Notes: generated by a model from the sequence alone, not told the origin. A stretch of 64,000 bases of DNA from Nakamurella lactea DSM 19367 (GCF_000426645.1 NZ_AUFT01000006.1:396441-460440); one strand, 5' to 3'; counted from the first letter of the stretch, positions 27,928 through 37,722 are shown. Made by a program: numbers and translations.

Positions 27928-28861
27928 CGGCGGGCTCCCCCTGCAGGATCAGCTCCGGGTGTCTGCCGGACGTCGCGACCAGACACGCACGGACCCCTAG
28001 CGGAATGCTGTTGGCGGCCGCGCAATGCCCGAAGGCCAGCTCCCAGGCGACCGGGACACCCAGCGGCGTCAGGGTTTCGACGAACAGCTCGCGAATGCCG
28101 TCCAGGGTCTCGCAGTCCTGCCAGCTGCCGAGGGCGACGCCGGTGACGCCGTCGAACCAGCCGGCCCGCAACAGGCTCTGCAGGTACCCGTCGACCTTGT
28201 AGGTCTCCTCGTTGATGTCCTCCAGCAGGGCGATGGTGCCCGCGTTGTCCGGCGCCCGGCGGTTCCTGGCGCCGAGCGTCATGGCCAGCAACGACAGGTT
28301 GCCGCCGATCGTCACCCCACTGGCGGTGCCGGGAATCAACACCTCGGCGTTGGGTCCGGTCCAGCGCCGGCCGGCCGGTTCGCAGAACACCGCGGCCCGC
28401 AGTTGGTCGGTGGCCGCCGCGTCGTTCAGCAGGGCATCGGTGCCGATCATCGGGGTGAACCAGCCGGCGGCGCCGAGCTGTTCGCGCAGCCACTCGTGCA
28501 CCGCGGTCACGTCGGAGCTGCCGTACACCGGCTTGCCGGCGGCGGCCCGCATCCGGGCAGCGTCCAGGCCGTCCAGCATCCGCACGCTGCCGTAGCCGCC
28601 GCGCAGACAGAAGATGCCGGCGATCTCCGGATCGCACCAGGCCCGTTCGAAGTCGTTGCTGCGCACCAGGTCCGGCGCCGCCAGGTAGTCGGCTCGGGGG
28701 TGTTTGGAGAGCACCGACGGGTAGCTGACCGGCTGCAGCCCCCAGTCCTTGAGCAGCTGGACCGCGCGATCGTGCTGTTCCGGGGTCGCCGGCCCGGCGG
28801 TGGCCACCATCGCGACCCGATCCCCCGCCCGCAACGGGCCGATCGCTGCCAGGTTCGTCAT
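27917..28861 (-). CDS. LD-carboxypeptidase, peptidase S66 family
   Basis: A 314-residue serine peptidase of the LdcA/MccF family, which removes the terminal D-Ala from recycled muropeptide tetrapeptides or, in MccF, cleaves microcin C-type toxins. The catalytic Ser is in GSSDVTAVHEW near 112, the Glu in LLEDINEE near 211, and the His in AFGHCAAAN near 277; CLRGGYGSVRMLDGLD is also typical. ATG at 28861 is preceded by GAGGTG and is 7 nt from the DUF445 stop. Together with the SIS gene it may serve peptidoglycan recycling. Confidence 0.92.
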   Translation of the reverse strand: MTNLAAIGPLRAGDRVAMVATAGPATPEQHDRAVQLLKDWGLQPVSYPSVLSKHPRADYLAAPDLVRSNDFERAWCDPEIAGIFCLRGGYGSVRMLDGLDAARMRAAAGKPVYGSSDVTAVHEWLREQLGAAGWFTPMIGTDALLNDAAATDQLRAAVFCEPAGRRWTGPNAEVLIPGTASGVTIGGNLSLLAMTLGARNRRAPDNAGTIALLEDINEETYKVDGYLQSLLRAGWFDGVTGVALGSWQDCETLDGIRELFVETLTPLGVPVAWELAFGHCAAANSIPLGVRACLVATSGRHPELILQGEPADGR

Positions 28862-28868
28862 CGGCACC

Positions 28869-30209
28869 TCAGCCCAGGACCAGTTGCGCGATGGTGTAGA
28901 TCGCCAGGCCGGCCAGTGACCCGACGACGGTGCCGTTGATCCGGATGAACTGTAGATCCCGGCCGATCTGCAGTTCGATCTTGCGGCTGGTCGCCTCACC
29001 GTCCCAGCGGGCGATCGTCTCGTCGATGATCCCGGTGATCGACCTGGCGTGATTCGCCGCCACGTAACCAGCGGCGTCGGCCACCCAGGTGTTGACCCTG
29101 CGGGCCGTCGGTCCGTCCTCGGTCAGGCTGCGCCCGAACGAGATGAGCGCCTGCACCGCCGAGCGCCGCAACGCCGAATCGGGATCGTCGATCGCCTCCA
29201 GCAGTGCCTGCTTGGCCGAGTGCCAGAACTCGCCGGCCAGCTGCCGGACCTGCCGGTTGTCCAGCACCCGTTCCTTGATCGCATCGACCCGCGCCATCGT
29301 CTTCTCGTCGTGCTGCAGGTCCTGGGCGAACTCGGACAGGAAGGTGTCGAGCGCCTTGCGCAGCTCGTGCTGCGGATCGTCGCGCACCGCCTTGGCGAAC
29401 GTCTCCACCTCCAGGTAGAGCCGGTCCGCGACGATCGAGTCGAGGAACTTCGGCGACCAGCTGGGCGATCGCTGCGCCACCACCCTGGCCACCACCGTGT
29501 AGTTGTTCCGGATCCAGTCGTAGCAACGCTCCACGATGAAGTCGACCAGCGGGTGGTGCTCGCCGCGCTCGAAGACGTCGGCCGCGATCCGGCCGATCGG
29601 CGGGCCGATCCGGGTCTCGCTGATCCGCCGCCGGGCCAGCCCGGTGATCAGGTCGGTCACCTGGTCGTCGGTCAGCACCTTGGACAGCCCGCGGGCAGCA
29701 ACCGCCGCCTCCGCCACCAGTCGTTCGGCGGCATCCGGCCGCAGCAGGTACTCGCCGGCGCGCTGCGCGACGCCGAAGCTGCTGACCTTCTCCCTGACCA
29801 GCTCCTCCGACAGGAAGTTGGTCGCCACGAACTCGCTGAGTGAACTGCCGATGGCGTCCTTGCGCTCCGGAATGATCGCGGTGTGCGGGATCTTCAGCCC
29901 CATCGGATGACGGAACAGCGCGGTGACGGCGAACCAGTCGGCGAGCCCGCCGACCATGCCGGCCTCGGCCGCCGCCCGCACGTAGCCCAGCCACGGATAC
30001 CGGTCCTGCAGGATCCAGGCGACCACGAAGATGACCGCCATCACCGCCAGCAGCGCCGTCGCGAACAGCTTCATCTTGACCAGCGCCCGCCGCCGGACCC
30101 GGTCCATCGGCGTCAGGTCGGTGATCGATTCCCGCGCACCGCCCGGTGGGGCCGGGCGCTGCGGCGGCGGCGCCGACGGGGCCGTCGCGGTCGGGACCAG
30201 TTCACTCAT
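28869..30209 (-). CDS. DUF445 membrane protein
   Basis: A 446-residue protein with a Pro-rich N-terminus, a membrane segment near 46-67, the conserved GGLADWFAVTALFRHPMGLKIPHTAIIP block and a long helical region. A second membrane segment lies at the very C-terminus (VVGSLAGLAIYTIAQLVLG). This matches the DUF445 family, related to YjiN/YheB. The function is not known. It is the first gene of a minus-strand run with the S66 peptidase and the SIS protein. Confidence 0.88.
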   Translation of the reverse strand: MSELVPTATAPSAPPPQRPAPPGGARESITDLTPMDRVRRRALVKMKLFATALLAVMAVIFVVAWILQDRYPWLGYVRAAAEAGMVGGLADWFAVTALFRHPMGLKIPHTAIIPERKDAIGSSLSEFVATNFLSEELVREKVSSFGVAQRAGEYLLRPDAAERLVAEAAVAARGLSKVLTDDQVTDLITGLARRRISETRIGPPIGRIAADVFERGEHHPLVDFIVERCYDWIRNNYTVVARVVAQRSPSWSPKFLDSIVADRLYLEVETFAKAVRDDPQHELRKALDTFLSEFAQDLQHDEKTMARVDAIKERVLDNRQVRQLAGEFWHSAKQALLEAIDDPDSALRRSAVQALISFGRSLTEDGPTARRVNTWVADAAGYVAANHARSITGIIDETIARWDGEATSRKIELQIGRDLQFIRINGTVVGSLAGLAIYTIAQLVLG

Positions 30210-30360
30210 GGCTGCATTCTGCCCGCCCGTCGGCCGCCACCCGCCCCGATCGCGGGTCCCAGGGTGCTTATGGGGTGAAAATCAGGGTGAACGGGGCCCG
30301 ATAACCGCACCGGGACCCGCGGACTTCGGGGTCGCTGGTGGCCCGAGCACAATGTCGTCC

Positions 30361-31614
30361 ATGACTGAGCCCCTGGTCCGGCGCCTTCGACCGTTCACCT
30401 CAACGATCTTCGCCGAGATGTCGGCGCTGGCCGTGTCCACCGGCGCGATCAACCTGGGCCAGGGATTCCCGGACACCGACGGTCCGGCCTCGATGCTGGC
30501 GGCCGCCCAGCAGGCGATCGCGGACGGCGCGAACCAGTACCCGCCCGGCCCGGGCATCCCGGAGCTGCGCCAGGCGATCGCCGAGGCCCGGCTGGCCGAT
30601 TACGGGCAGCGCTTCAACCCGGATACCGAGGTGCTGGTGACGGTCGGCGCCACCGAGGCGATTGCGGCCGCCGTCCTGGCCCTGATCGAGCCGGGCGACG
30701 AGGTGATCGTGCTGGAGCCGTTCTACGACTCGTACCCGGCCGCGGTGGCGATGGCCCATGGGGTGCTGGTGCCGGTCCGGCTGCGACCGTGCGGCGACCC
30801 AGCCATCGGCCGGTTCGCCCTCGACCCGCAGGCGCTGGCCGACGCCGTCACCGATCGGACCAGGCTGATCCTGCTGAACAGCCCGCACAACCCGACCGGC
30901 ACCGTGCTGACCCATGCGGAGCTGGCGGCGGTCGCCGCCGTGGCGATCGACCGGGACCTGATCGTGGTGACCGACGAGGTCTATGAGTACCTGACCTTCG
31001 CCGACGGTGACGCCGCCGGTCCGGGTACCGGTGACGGTGCCGCCGACGGCGCCCGGCCGGTGCCGCACCTGCCGATCGGCACCCTGCCGGGGATGGCCGA
31101 ACGCACCCTCACCGTGTCCAGCGCCGGGAAGAGCTTCAACGTCACCGGCTGGAAGATCGGCTGGGTCTGCGGCCCGGCGCCGCTGGTGGCCGCCGTCCGG
31201 GCGGTCAAACAGTTCCTCACCTTCGTCGGCGGTGCCCCGTTCCAACCGGCGGTCGCCGGGGCGCTGCGCACCGAACGGGAATGGGTCGGCGGACTACGAA
31301 AGAGTCTGCAGGACAAGCGGGACAGGCTGTGTGACGGGCTGACGGCCGCCGGGTTCGAGGTGGTCCGCCCGCAGGGCACCTACTTCGTGGTGGCGGACAT
31401 CCGCCCGATGCTGCGGCGCGCCGGTTCGGCGGCGGACACCGACGGGCTGACGTTCTGCCGAACGCTGCCGGATCGGTGCGGAGTCGTCGCGGTGCCGCAA
31501 CAGGTCTTCTATGCCGACCCGGCCGCCGGCGCGCACTTCGTCAGGTTCGCCTTCTGCAAGCGCGACGAGGTGATCGACGAAGCGGTGCGGCGACTGGCAG
31601 GATCATCGGTATGA
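30361..31614 (+). CDS. dapC: PLP aminotransferase, probable N-succinyldiaminopimelate aminotransferase DapC
   Basis: A class I/II aminotransferase of 417 residues, best matching actinobacterial DapC (Rv0858c), which makes N-succinyl-LL-DAP in lysine and wall biosynthesis. Seen are [30 protein letters not shown], the PLP contacts NSPHNPTG and TDEVYEYL, and the Schiff-base Lys near 256 in [17 protein letters not shown] 20-residue Gly/Asp/Ala insert follows EYLTFAD. Related KAT-type aminotransferases are hard to exclude, and kynA is nearby. Start is ATG 30361 or 30352. The stop overlaps the dipeptidase start (ATGA). Confidence 0.87.
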   Translation: MTEPLVRRLRPFTSTIFAEMSALAVSTGAINLGQGFPDTDGPASMLAAAQQAIADGANQYPPGPGIPELRQAIAEARLADYGQRFNPDTEVLVTVGATEAIAAAVLALIEPGDEVIVLEPFYDSYPAAVAMAHGVLVPVRLRPCGDPAIGRFALDPQALADAVTDRTRLILLNSPHNPTGTVLTHAELAAVAAVAIDRDLIVVTDEVYEYLTFADGDAAGPGTGDGAADGARPVPHLPIGTLPGMAERTLTVSSAGKSFNVTGWKIGWVCGPAPLVAAVRAVKQFLTFVGGAPFQPAVAGALRTEREWVGGLRKSLQDKRDRLCDGLTAAGFEVVRPQGTYFVVADIRPMLRRAGSAADTDGLTFCRTLPDRCGVVAVPQQVFYADPAAGAHFVRFAFCKRDEVIDEAVRRLAGSSV

Positions 31615-32807
31615 CCGCCGCAGAGACCTCCCCCGCCGCCCCAACCTCCGCTGCCCCGACCGACCGGATCGCCGCACTGCTGAAGGCAGCGCCGGTGTTC
31701 GACGGCCACAACGATCTGCCCTGGGCACTGCGGGGTCGCGGATACGACCTGCAGGCCACCGACATCGCCGAGTCACAGCCCGAGCTGCACACGGACATTC
31801 CACGGCTGCGGGCCGGCGGCGTCGGTGCCCAGTTCTGGTCGGTGTTCGTCCCCGGCGACCTGCCGCAGGGCGAAGCGGTGACGGCCACGCTGGAGCAGAT
31901 CGACTGCGTGCAGCGGATCATCGCTCGCTACCCGGACACCTTCGCCGCGGCCAGGACCGCTGCCGACGTCCGGGCCGCCTGGTCGACCGGCCGGATCGCC
32001 TCGCTGATGGGCGCCGAGGGCGGCCACTCGATCGACTCCTCGCTCGGGGTGCTGCGGGTGCTGCGCAAACTCGGCGTGGCCTACCTGACGCTGACCCACA
32101 ACCAGAACGTGCCGTGGGCCGACAGTGCCACCGACGAACCGAATGTGGGCGGGCTCAACGACTTCGGCCGCGAAGTGGTGGCCGAGATGAACCGGATCGG
32201 GATGTTGGTCGACCTCAGTCACGTCGCGCCGAGCACCATGCGGGACGCGCTGGACGTCTCGACCGCGCCGGTGATCTTCTCCCATTCGTCGTGTCGCGCC
32301 CTGTGCGACCACGTCCGCGACGTACCGGACGACGTGCTGGAGCGGTTGCCGGACAACAACGGCGTCATCATGCTGACCTTCGTCCCGGGTTTCGTCAGCC
32401 AGGAATGCGCCGATCACCGGGTGGCCGAGCAGGCCGAGCGGCACCGGCTGAAGCTGGAGCGCTGGCTCGACGACGGCGGCGCCGTCGGGGATCCCGATGC
32501 GGTGACGGAGTTCAAGGCCTGGCAGATCGATCACCCGACCCCGCAGGCCACACTGCAGCAGGTCGCCGACCACCTGGACCACGCGCGGGAGGTGGCAGGT
32601 CCGGCCCACGTCGGGCTGGGTGGCGACTTCGACGGCGTTCCGGTTCTGCCGCAGGGGATACCGGACGTGTCGGGCTACCCGGCGTTGCTCACCGAGCTGG
32701 CCGAGCGCGGCTGGTCCAACGAGGATCTGGCCGGACTCACCAGCGGCAACATCCTGCGGGTACTGGAGGACGCCGAACGCATCGCCGACCCCGGCTTCGG
32801 CGCCTGA
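31611..32807 (+). CDS. membrane dipeptidase (renal dipeptidase, M19)
   Basis: A 398-residue zinc dipeptidase of the amidohydrolase fold. The metal ligands are visible: HxD in DGHNDLPW near residue 28, Glu in GAEGGHSID near 137, His in LVDLSHVAP near 203 and His in IFSHSSCR near 225, with the late Asp in GLGGDFDGV. The family hydrolyses dipeptides, including those with D-residues. The ATG at 31611 overlaps the dapC stop, so the two genes are coupled. No signal peptide is evident. It ends at a long inverted repeat shared with kynA. Confidence 0.93.
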   Translation: MTAAETSPAAPTSAAPTDRIAALLKAAPVFDGHNDLPWALRGRGYDLQATDIAESQPELHTDIPRLRAGGVGAQFWSVFVPGDLPQGEAVTATLEQIDCVQRIIARYPDTFAAARTAADVRAAWSTGRIASLMGAEGGHSIDSSLGVLRVLRKLGVAYLTLTHNQNVPWADSATDEPNVGGLNDFGREVVAEMNRIGMLVDLSHVAPSTMRDALDVSTAPVIFSHSSCRALCDHVRDVPDDVLERLPDNNGVIMLTFVPGFVSQECADHRVAEQAERHRLKLERWLDDGGAVGDPDAVTEFKAWQIDHPTPQATLQQVADHLDHAREVAGPAHVGLGGDFDGVPVLPQGIPDVSGYPALLTELAERGWSNEDLAGLTSGNILRVLEDAERIADPGFGA

Positions 32808-32818
32808 CACCCTCGGGC

Positions 32819-32883
32819 AGGTAGCGGAAAGTTGCCAGGACGCTCCGCGAGACCCGCGCTACCTCGCCAGCTTTCCGCTACCT
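32819..32883. repeat. 13-bp-arm inverted repeat between dipeptidase and kynA
   Basis: AGGTAGCGGAAAG (32819-32831) and CTTTCCGCTACCT (32871-32883) are perfect complements separated by 39 nt. The centre contains a partial third copy (GCTACCTCGCCAG). It lies between two convergent genes and may terminate both. Confidence 0.75.
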
Positions 32884-32888
32884 CGGGG

Positions 32889-33758
32889 TTACAGCACCGT
32901 TCGGACGGCGTACAGCTCCGGGAAGAAGGTGAGCTGCAGCGCCTTCCGCAGAAAGTCGACGCCGGTGGACCCGCCGGTGCCGGTCTTGTCGCCGATGATC
33001 CGCTCCACCACCCGCAGGTGCCGGAACCGCCAGAGCTGGAAGTTGTCCTCGATGTCGACCAGTTCCTCGCAGCTCTCGTACACACCCCAGTGGGCGGCCG
33101 GATCCGCATACACCGCCTCGAAGGCGGCGACCAGATCGGTGTCGATGACGTACGGCCGCCGCACGTCACGGTCCAACACCGACGCCGGGATCGGGTACCC
33201 ACGCCGGGCCAGGTAGCGCAGGAACTCGTCGTACAGGCTCGGCTCCTCCAGCAGCTGGGTGAGCAACTGCTTGGCCTGCGGATCGTGTTCGAAGACGTCG
33301 ATCATCTCCGGGTTCTTGTTGCCGAGGATGAACTCCACGGCCCGGTACTGCCACGACTGGAACCCCGAGCTGGTGGCCAGGAACGGCCGGATCTGGGCGT
33401 ACTCGCTCGGGGTCAGGGTGGCCAGCACGGTCCACTGTTCGGTCAGCGTGTTCTGGATGTGCTTGACCCTGGCCAGCCGCTTCAGCGCCTGTGGCAGCTG
33501 GTCGGTGGCCAACAGTGACCGCGCCGATCGCAGTTCGTGCAGCAGTAGCTTGAGCCAGAGCTCGGAAGTCTGGTGCTGGATGATGAACAGCAGTTCGTCG
33601 TGCTGCGGCGGCTCCGACCGCGGGTGCTGCGCCGACAGGAGCTTGTGCAGGTCCAGGTAGTCGCCGTAGGACATGCTGGCCGAGAAGTCGCGTTGGACAC
33701 CATCCTCCAGGTGCCTGATCCCGGCTTCGGTGGTCGCGGCATTGTCGTTGACACTCAT
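32889..33758 (-). CDS. kynA: tryptophan 2,3-dioxygenase
   Basis: A 289-residue haem dioxygenase that opens the indole ring of L-tryptophan to N-formylkynurenine. Characteristic blocks are MSYGDYLDLHKLLSAQHP, the substrate-side IIQHQTSELWLKLLLHEL, SSGFQSWQYRAVEFILGNK and the haem-ligand His in WRFRHLRVVERIIGDKTGTGGS near residue 243. ATG at 33758 is chosen over the long upstream open frame because family similarity starts here. No kynU or kynB is next to it. A hairpin lies in its leader. Confidence 0.96.
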   Translation of the reverse strand: MSVNDNAATTEAGIRHLEDGVQRDFSASMSYGDYLDLHKLLSAQHPRSEPPQHDELLFIIQHQTSELWLKLLLHELRSARSLLATDQLPQALKRLARVKHIQNTLTEQWTVLATLTPSEYAQIRPFLATSSGFQSWQYRAVEFILGNKNPEMIDVFEHDPQAKQLLTQLLEEPSLYDEFLRYLARRGYPIPASVLDRDVRRPYVIDTDLVAAFEAVYADPAAHWGVYESCEELVDIEDNFQLWRFRHLRVVERIIGDKTGTGGSTGVDFLRKALQLTFFPELYAVRTVL

Positions 33759-34094
33759 CGGTTTCCGTCCTCGTCCTGGGTTGTCGTCTGGTGCGTTGGT
33801 GTCGTTGTCGTCAGGTCCCAGGAGGACCTGACCCGATGCTCTGCGTCGCCGGCACCCGTCCGGCGATGGTCGGATCGACCATCGGCTGCTGGTCGAACAG
33901 CGTGGCGGCGTCCGTCCCTGTTCCACCGTCGTCGGTGCGACGATGGTGAACCCGGCATCCGGCGACGGCACGCTGCCCATTGTGCCCAGCGGCATTGAGC
34001 TCGCTGAAGGGGCCACCCGATCTGGCCGCACACGGTAGCGTCACCTGCGAAGGCAGGGCCGGTGGCACCGGCACATCAGAGAGGACCTCCGACC
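33759..34094. other. kynA/lipoprotein divergent intergenic region
   Basis: A gap of 336 bp between divergent genes. It contains the perfect 9-bp hairpin at 33810-33832 described separately. Otherwise I see no credible gene; short frames lack ribosome binding sites. A TAGCGT at 34036-34041 could be a -10 for the plus-strand lipoprotein, but no -35 supports it. Confidence 0.5.
33810..33832 (-). promoter_or_regulatory. hairpin/dyad upstream of kynA
   Basis: GTCAGGTCC-CAGGA-GGACCTGAC is a perfect 9-bp dyad with a 5-nt loop, about 52-74 nt upstream of the kynA start. It could be an operator or a leader hairpin; no U-run follows on the minus strand. Confidence 0.45.
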
Positions 34095-35531
34095 ATGACC
34101 CGACGGGTTCGCCGTACGCGGCTGGCGGTGGCAGTCGCCGCGTTGTCCCTGTTCGCCGCCGGTTGCACCAGCACGATCGCCGGCCAGGCGGTCAGGGTCG
34201 CGGAGGCCGATTCCGGGTCGCAGGATCCGACGGCGGACGGACCGAACGGACTCAAGAGTGACGCCCCGGCCCCGACGGTGAGTGCGGAGGGTACCGAGGA
34301 CGGCAACAAGTACGACACCCTGGCCGAGTCGACGATCTCCGACCTGTACACCTTCTACGGTGAGGTCTTCCCGCAGGACTTCGGCAAGGAGTTCACCAAG
34401 GCGAAGGCGCTGATCTCCTACGACTCGAACGACAGCAGCGCCACCGCCTGTGGCGGGAAGCTGGCCGGTTCGGTCAACGCCTCCTACATCGGCGGCTGCG
34501 ACACCATCGTCTGGGACCGCGGCGTGCTGCTGCCCAAGATGGAGCAGGACGTCGGTGAGATCAGCGCGCCGACCGTGCTGGCCCACGAGATGGGGCACCT
34601 GGTGCAGGCCCGGCTCGGCGTGCCGCGTAGTTCGACGGTGTTGCTGGAACAACAGGCCGACTGCTACGCCGGCGCCTATTGGCGATGGGTCGCTGACGGA
34701 CACTCGACGTACTTCGATTTCTCCGATGCAGCCGGGATGCGTCAGGTGATGGCCGCGATGATGTGGGTCGGCGACCCGGTCGGCTTGAGCAGTGACAACG
34801 CCGGCGGCCACGGATCGGCCTTCGACCGCACGTTCGCCGCCTCGTTGGGATTCGCGAACGGCGCCAAGCGCTGCAACGAGATCACCCAGGCGGAGGTGAA
34901 CAAGCGGATCCAGCAGACCGGGTTCACCCAGATTCCCAAGGACTTCAGCAACATCGAGGTGACGGACAAGCTGATCAACCAGGTGGCCACCACCCTCGAC
35001 GAGTACTTCGGCCACACCGTGCCCGGATACCAAAAACCCAAGCTGGCCAAGTACTCCGGCGACACCCCGCCGGCCTGTGAGGGCACCAGCCCGCAAGGCC
35101 CGGTCAGCTACTGCCCGGCAACCGGAACCGTCAACTACAACCTCGAGCAGCTGCAGAAGATCGGTACCCCGCCGGCCGACTGGACGACCAATCGCGGCGA
35201 CTTCTCGGCGATGATGCTGCTCGCCAGCCGCTACGCGTTGGCCGCGCAGGCCACCGGCGGCGGCACGCTGACCGGCAACCAGGCCGGGCTGAAGGCGTTG
35301 TGCTACGCCGGCACCTGGGCCAAGTGGCTGAAGGATCCGCAGGGTCCGGACAAGTTGAAGCTGTCGCCGAACGACCTGAACAAGGCGGTCTACGAGGTGG
35401 TCACCTCACCGCTGCCGGCCGGTGACGTGAATTCGAAGAACAGCACCAGGGTGCTGGATCAGGTGCAGGCCCTGCACATCGGCATCGTCTACGACATCCG
35501 CAGCTGTTTCGACTTCTACGGGCAGCAGTAG
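34095..35531 (+). CDS. lipoprotein neutral zinc metallopeptidase
   Basis: A 478-residue secreted lipoprotein. The N-terminus has Arg residues, a hydrophobic stretch and the lipobox FAAGC near residue 24. The catalytic motif HEMGH is near 164-168 (VLAHEMGHLVQARLG), followed by EQQADCYAGAYW near 182, giving the third ligand as in YpfJ-type neutral zinc metallopeptidases. Several Cys in the C-terminal half may form disulfides. ATG at 34095 has a purine-rich AGAGAGG about 10 nt upstream. Substrate unknown. Confidence 0.87.
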   Translation: MTRRVRRTRLAVAVAALSLFAAGCTSTIAGQAVRVAEADSGSQDPTADGPNGLKSDAPAPTVSAEGTEDGNKYDTLAESTISDLYTFYGEVFPQDFGKEFTKAKALISYDSNDSSATACGGKLAGSVNASYIGGCDTIVWDRGVLLPKMEQDVGEISAPTVLAHEMGHLVQARLGVPRSSTVLLEQQADCYAGAYWRWVADGHSTYFDFSDAAGMRQVMAAMMWVGDPVGLSSDNAGGHGSAFDRTFAASLGFANGAKRCNEITQAEVNKRIQQTGFTQIPKDFSNIEVTDKLINQVATTLDEYFGHTVPGYQKPKLAKYSGDTPPACEGTSPQGPVSYCPATGTVNYNLEQLQKIGTPPADWTTNRGDFSAMMLLASRYALAAQATGGGTLTGNQAGLKALCYAGTWAKWLKDPQGPDKLKLSPNDLNKAVYEVVTSPLPAGDVNSKNSTRVLDQVQALHIGIVYDIRSCFDFYGQQ

Positions 35532-35545
35532 AGAAACCGCTGCGC

Positions 35546-36721
35546 TCAGGGGCCGGGCACCGCCCAGCTCATCAGCGGAGTTCCGTCCCGGCCCAGCAGT
35601 CGCACCGTTCCGGCCTTCCCGGCGGCGTCGAACATCACCCTGGTCCCGACCGTGCCGCTGTCCGCGGACAGCGTGATCTGACCGACGTGCTCCCGACCGA
35701 TGGTGCCGCCGTTGCCCGAGCTGGGCTGGTGCCCGGCCGCGACGAACGACCACTGGTCCGGGGCGAGATAGGTCTCCTCGTCCAGCGCCTTCGCAACGGG
35801 GCTGACGCTCACCGTGATCACCAGCAGGTATCCGTTGTCCAGGGCCTCACCGACCGCGGGGTCGGAGGTCGGGTACCACTGGGTCGCAGTGACGGCAGCG
35901 CGCAGCGGCACCTGCCCGACCGGGCTGCTGATCTTCTCGCCCATGGCCGCGGTCTTCGGCGCCGCCGACTTCCGCGCGGTTCCCAGTTTCCACTGCGCGA
36001 GCACGGTGTCGGTGTCCGTCAGCGCCAGCACACCGCTGCGGTACGGCACGTCGAACACCACGTTCCCGGTGACCTTCTTCCCCAGCCCGGGATCGACGCT
36101 GCTGAACTCGTCGACGTAGCCGCCGCCGATCAGTTCCGCATCGATCAGCTCGGCGCCGGTCGATCCCGCGCCGGTCGATCCCGTAGCGGCCGGCTTCGCC
36201 GCGCCGCCCAGCTTCCAGTCGCTGTAGCTGAACGTGTCCAGACCCTGCGGGCCGGACAGCCGGACGACGGTCACCGGAACCACCAGGAAGCCGCCGTTGG
36301 ACGCCCGATGCGGGCTCGCCCACTGGGCACCCGGCTGCCAGCTCGGGGCGCCGACGGTGATCCGGAAGTTGCTGTCGCCGTGCCTGACATCGACCGCCGC
36401 GCCGAGCTTGGACACCGGCGGCGGGGCGCTGGTCGGCGTCGCCGGCGTGCTGCTCGCCGTGCTGGTGGCCGGCGGCGCGGTGGTCAGGGTGATCCAATGT
36501 TGCCCGTCGCCGGTGGCCGTCGCCCCGGCTCCGCTGGATCCGTCCGCTCCGCCGGCACCGCCAGGCGTCGTCCCCGCGTTGCTGTCGCGGGCCCGCTCGA
36601 TCCCGGTCACTCCGAGAAAGGCCAGCCCGGCAACGACCAGCACGGCGAGCACGGTGACGATGCCGCGTACTGGTCCAGGCATCCGCCGGCTCGCGACGAC
36701 CCTGGGTTTGGTGGAAGGCAT
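35546..36721 (-). CDS. membrane-anchored protein with two DUF4352-like domains
   Basis: A 391-residue protein of unknown role. A transmembrane helix near 17-38 is followed by a Gly/Ala/Thr/Pro-rich linker to about 115. Two similar extracellular beta-rich modules follow (about 120-245 and 275-390), each with an ITV.ap.w..g type start, a GYLLVITVSV/GFLVVPVTVV strand and a YSDWKL/APDQWSF block. This pattern fits DUF4352-like immunoprotective-extracellular folds. ATG at 36721 has GGGAGG upstream. It follows nei2 on the same strand by 26 bp. Confidence 0.75.
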   Translation of the reverse strand: MPSTKPRVVASRRMPGPVRGIVTVLAVLVVAGLAFLGVTGIERARDSNAGTTPGGAGGADGSSGAGATATGDGQHWITLTTAPPATSTASSTPATPTSAPPPVSKLGAAVDVRHGDSNFRITVGAPSWQPGAQWASPHRASNGGFLVVPVTVVRLSGPQGLDTFSYSDWKLGGAAKPAATGSTGAGSTGAELIDAELIGGGYVDEFSSVDPGLGKKVTGNVVFDVPYRSGVLALTDTDTVLAQWKLGTARKSAAPKTAAMGEKISSPVGQVPLRAAVTATQWYPTSDPAVGEALDNGYLLVITVSVSPVAKALDEETYLAPDQWSFVAAGHQPSSGNGGTIGREHVGQITLSADSGTVGTRVMFDAAGKAGTVRLLGRDGTPLMSWAVPGP

Positions 36722-36747
36722 CGAACTGATCCTCCCATGGTCGTGAT

Positions 36748-37722
36748 TCAGCCGGGTCGCGGTCGGCGGGATTTCGTCCGCGGCGGCCCCAGACCGACAT
36801 TCCGCCTCGAGCCGAACCGGTACGGCGCGGACCCGAGCGGCGCCATCGGCCGGCCGTCGTCCGTCGGGGTCGGGCCCACCTGGCAGGTCGGACAGTAGAA
36901 GGCCGGGCGTTCGGTCGGCGCGGCGCGGACGCCGGCCACCCGGACGACGGTGCCGCAGCGCCGGCACGGCCGGCCGGACCTGGCGTGCACATAGGTCCCT
37001 TCGTTGCGCCGCGGGTCGCCGGTGGTGTTCGGCGCCGGTTGCCCGGCTCCCCGCAGCAGAAGCCTGCGCGCGATGTCCAACAGGGCGCCGGCGTCCACCT
37101 CGCCGGCCGGCGTCCACGGCGAGATCTTGGCCATGAACAGCGATTCGGCCAGGTAGATGGTGCCGATCCCGGCCACGGTCGTTTGGTCAAGCAAAGCCTC
37201 GCCGACCGGCCGGGTCGGTGCCGCCGCCCATCGCTGCAGGGCCGCGTCACGGCCGACCGCGTCCCAGTCGTCGGCCATCACATCCGGGCCGAGATGGCCG
37301 ATCAGGGTGTGCTCGTCGGCGGTCGGCACCAGGTCGAGCATGCCGAGCAGGGTGCCGACCGCGGTCCATTCCGCATTGGCCAGCACCGCTCGGACCTGGT
37401 GGTCGCGGGCGCTCGGGATCCCGCGGTCCGGGGTCGAGTGGATCCGCCAGCTGCCGTCCATCCGCAGGTGGGTGTGCAGGGTCGCCGGTCCCGTCGGCCC
37501 CCGCGATCGCATCGGGCCGCCGGCCGCGGAGGCCGTGGTGGCCGTCGGCCCCATCCGCAGCAGCAGGTGTTTGCCGTAGGCCCGCACCTCGATCACCTCG
37601 CGGCCGGTCAGGTCCACCTCGCCGAGCTCGGCCCAGCGCAGTTGCGCGACGGTCAGGATCCGACCGGCCAGCGCTCGGTGGAGTCCTTGTGCGGTACGCA
37701 GAACGGTGTCGCCCTCGGGCAT
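36748..37722 (-). CDS. nei: DNA glycosylase/AP lyase of the Fpg/Nei family (Nei2-type)
   Basis: A 324-residue base-excision repair enzyme for oxidised pyrimidines. It keeps the catalytic N-terminal Pro2 and Glu3 (MPEGDTVLRTA), the Lys in VRAYGKHLLLRM, the H2TH region (LLDQTTVAGIGTIYLAESLF) and a C-terminal zinc finger CRRC...CPTC near 255-285. A basic tail of about 40 residues follows the finger. The ATG at 37722 shares a base with the lhr stop (TGATG). The lhr-nei pair is conserved in mycobacteria (Rv3296-Rv3297), linking the helicase to repair. Confidence 0.94.
   Translation of the reverse strand: MPEGDTVLRTAQGLHRALAGRILTVAQLRWAELGEVDLTGREVIEVRAYGKHLLLRMGPTATTASAAGGPMRSRGPTGPATLHTHLRMDGSWRIHSTPDRGIPSARDHQVRAVLANAEWTAVGTLLGMLDLVPTADEHTLIGHLGPDVMADDWDAVGRDAALQRWAAAPTRPVGEALLDQTTVAGIGTIYLAESLFMAKISPWTPAGEVDAGALLDIARRLLLRGAGQPAPNTTGDPRRNEGTYVHARSGRPCRRCGTVVRVAGVRAAPTERPAFYCPTCQVGPTPTDDGRPMAPLGSAPYRFGSRRNVGLGPPRTKSRRPRPG

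Noticed and set aside
30361..33758. Kynurenine pathway cluster (aminotransferase plus kynA)
   Set aside because: The aminotransferase best fits DapC, is coupled to a dipeptidase and is convergent with kynA, so co-regulation is unlikely.
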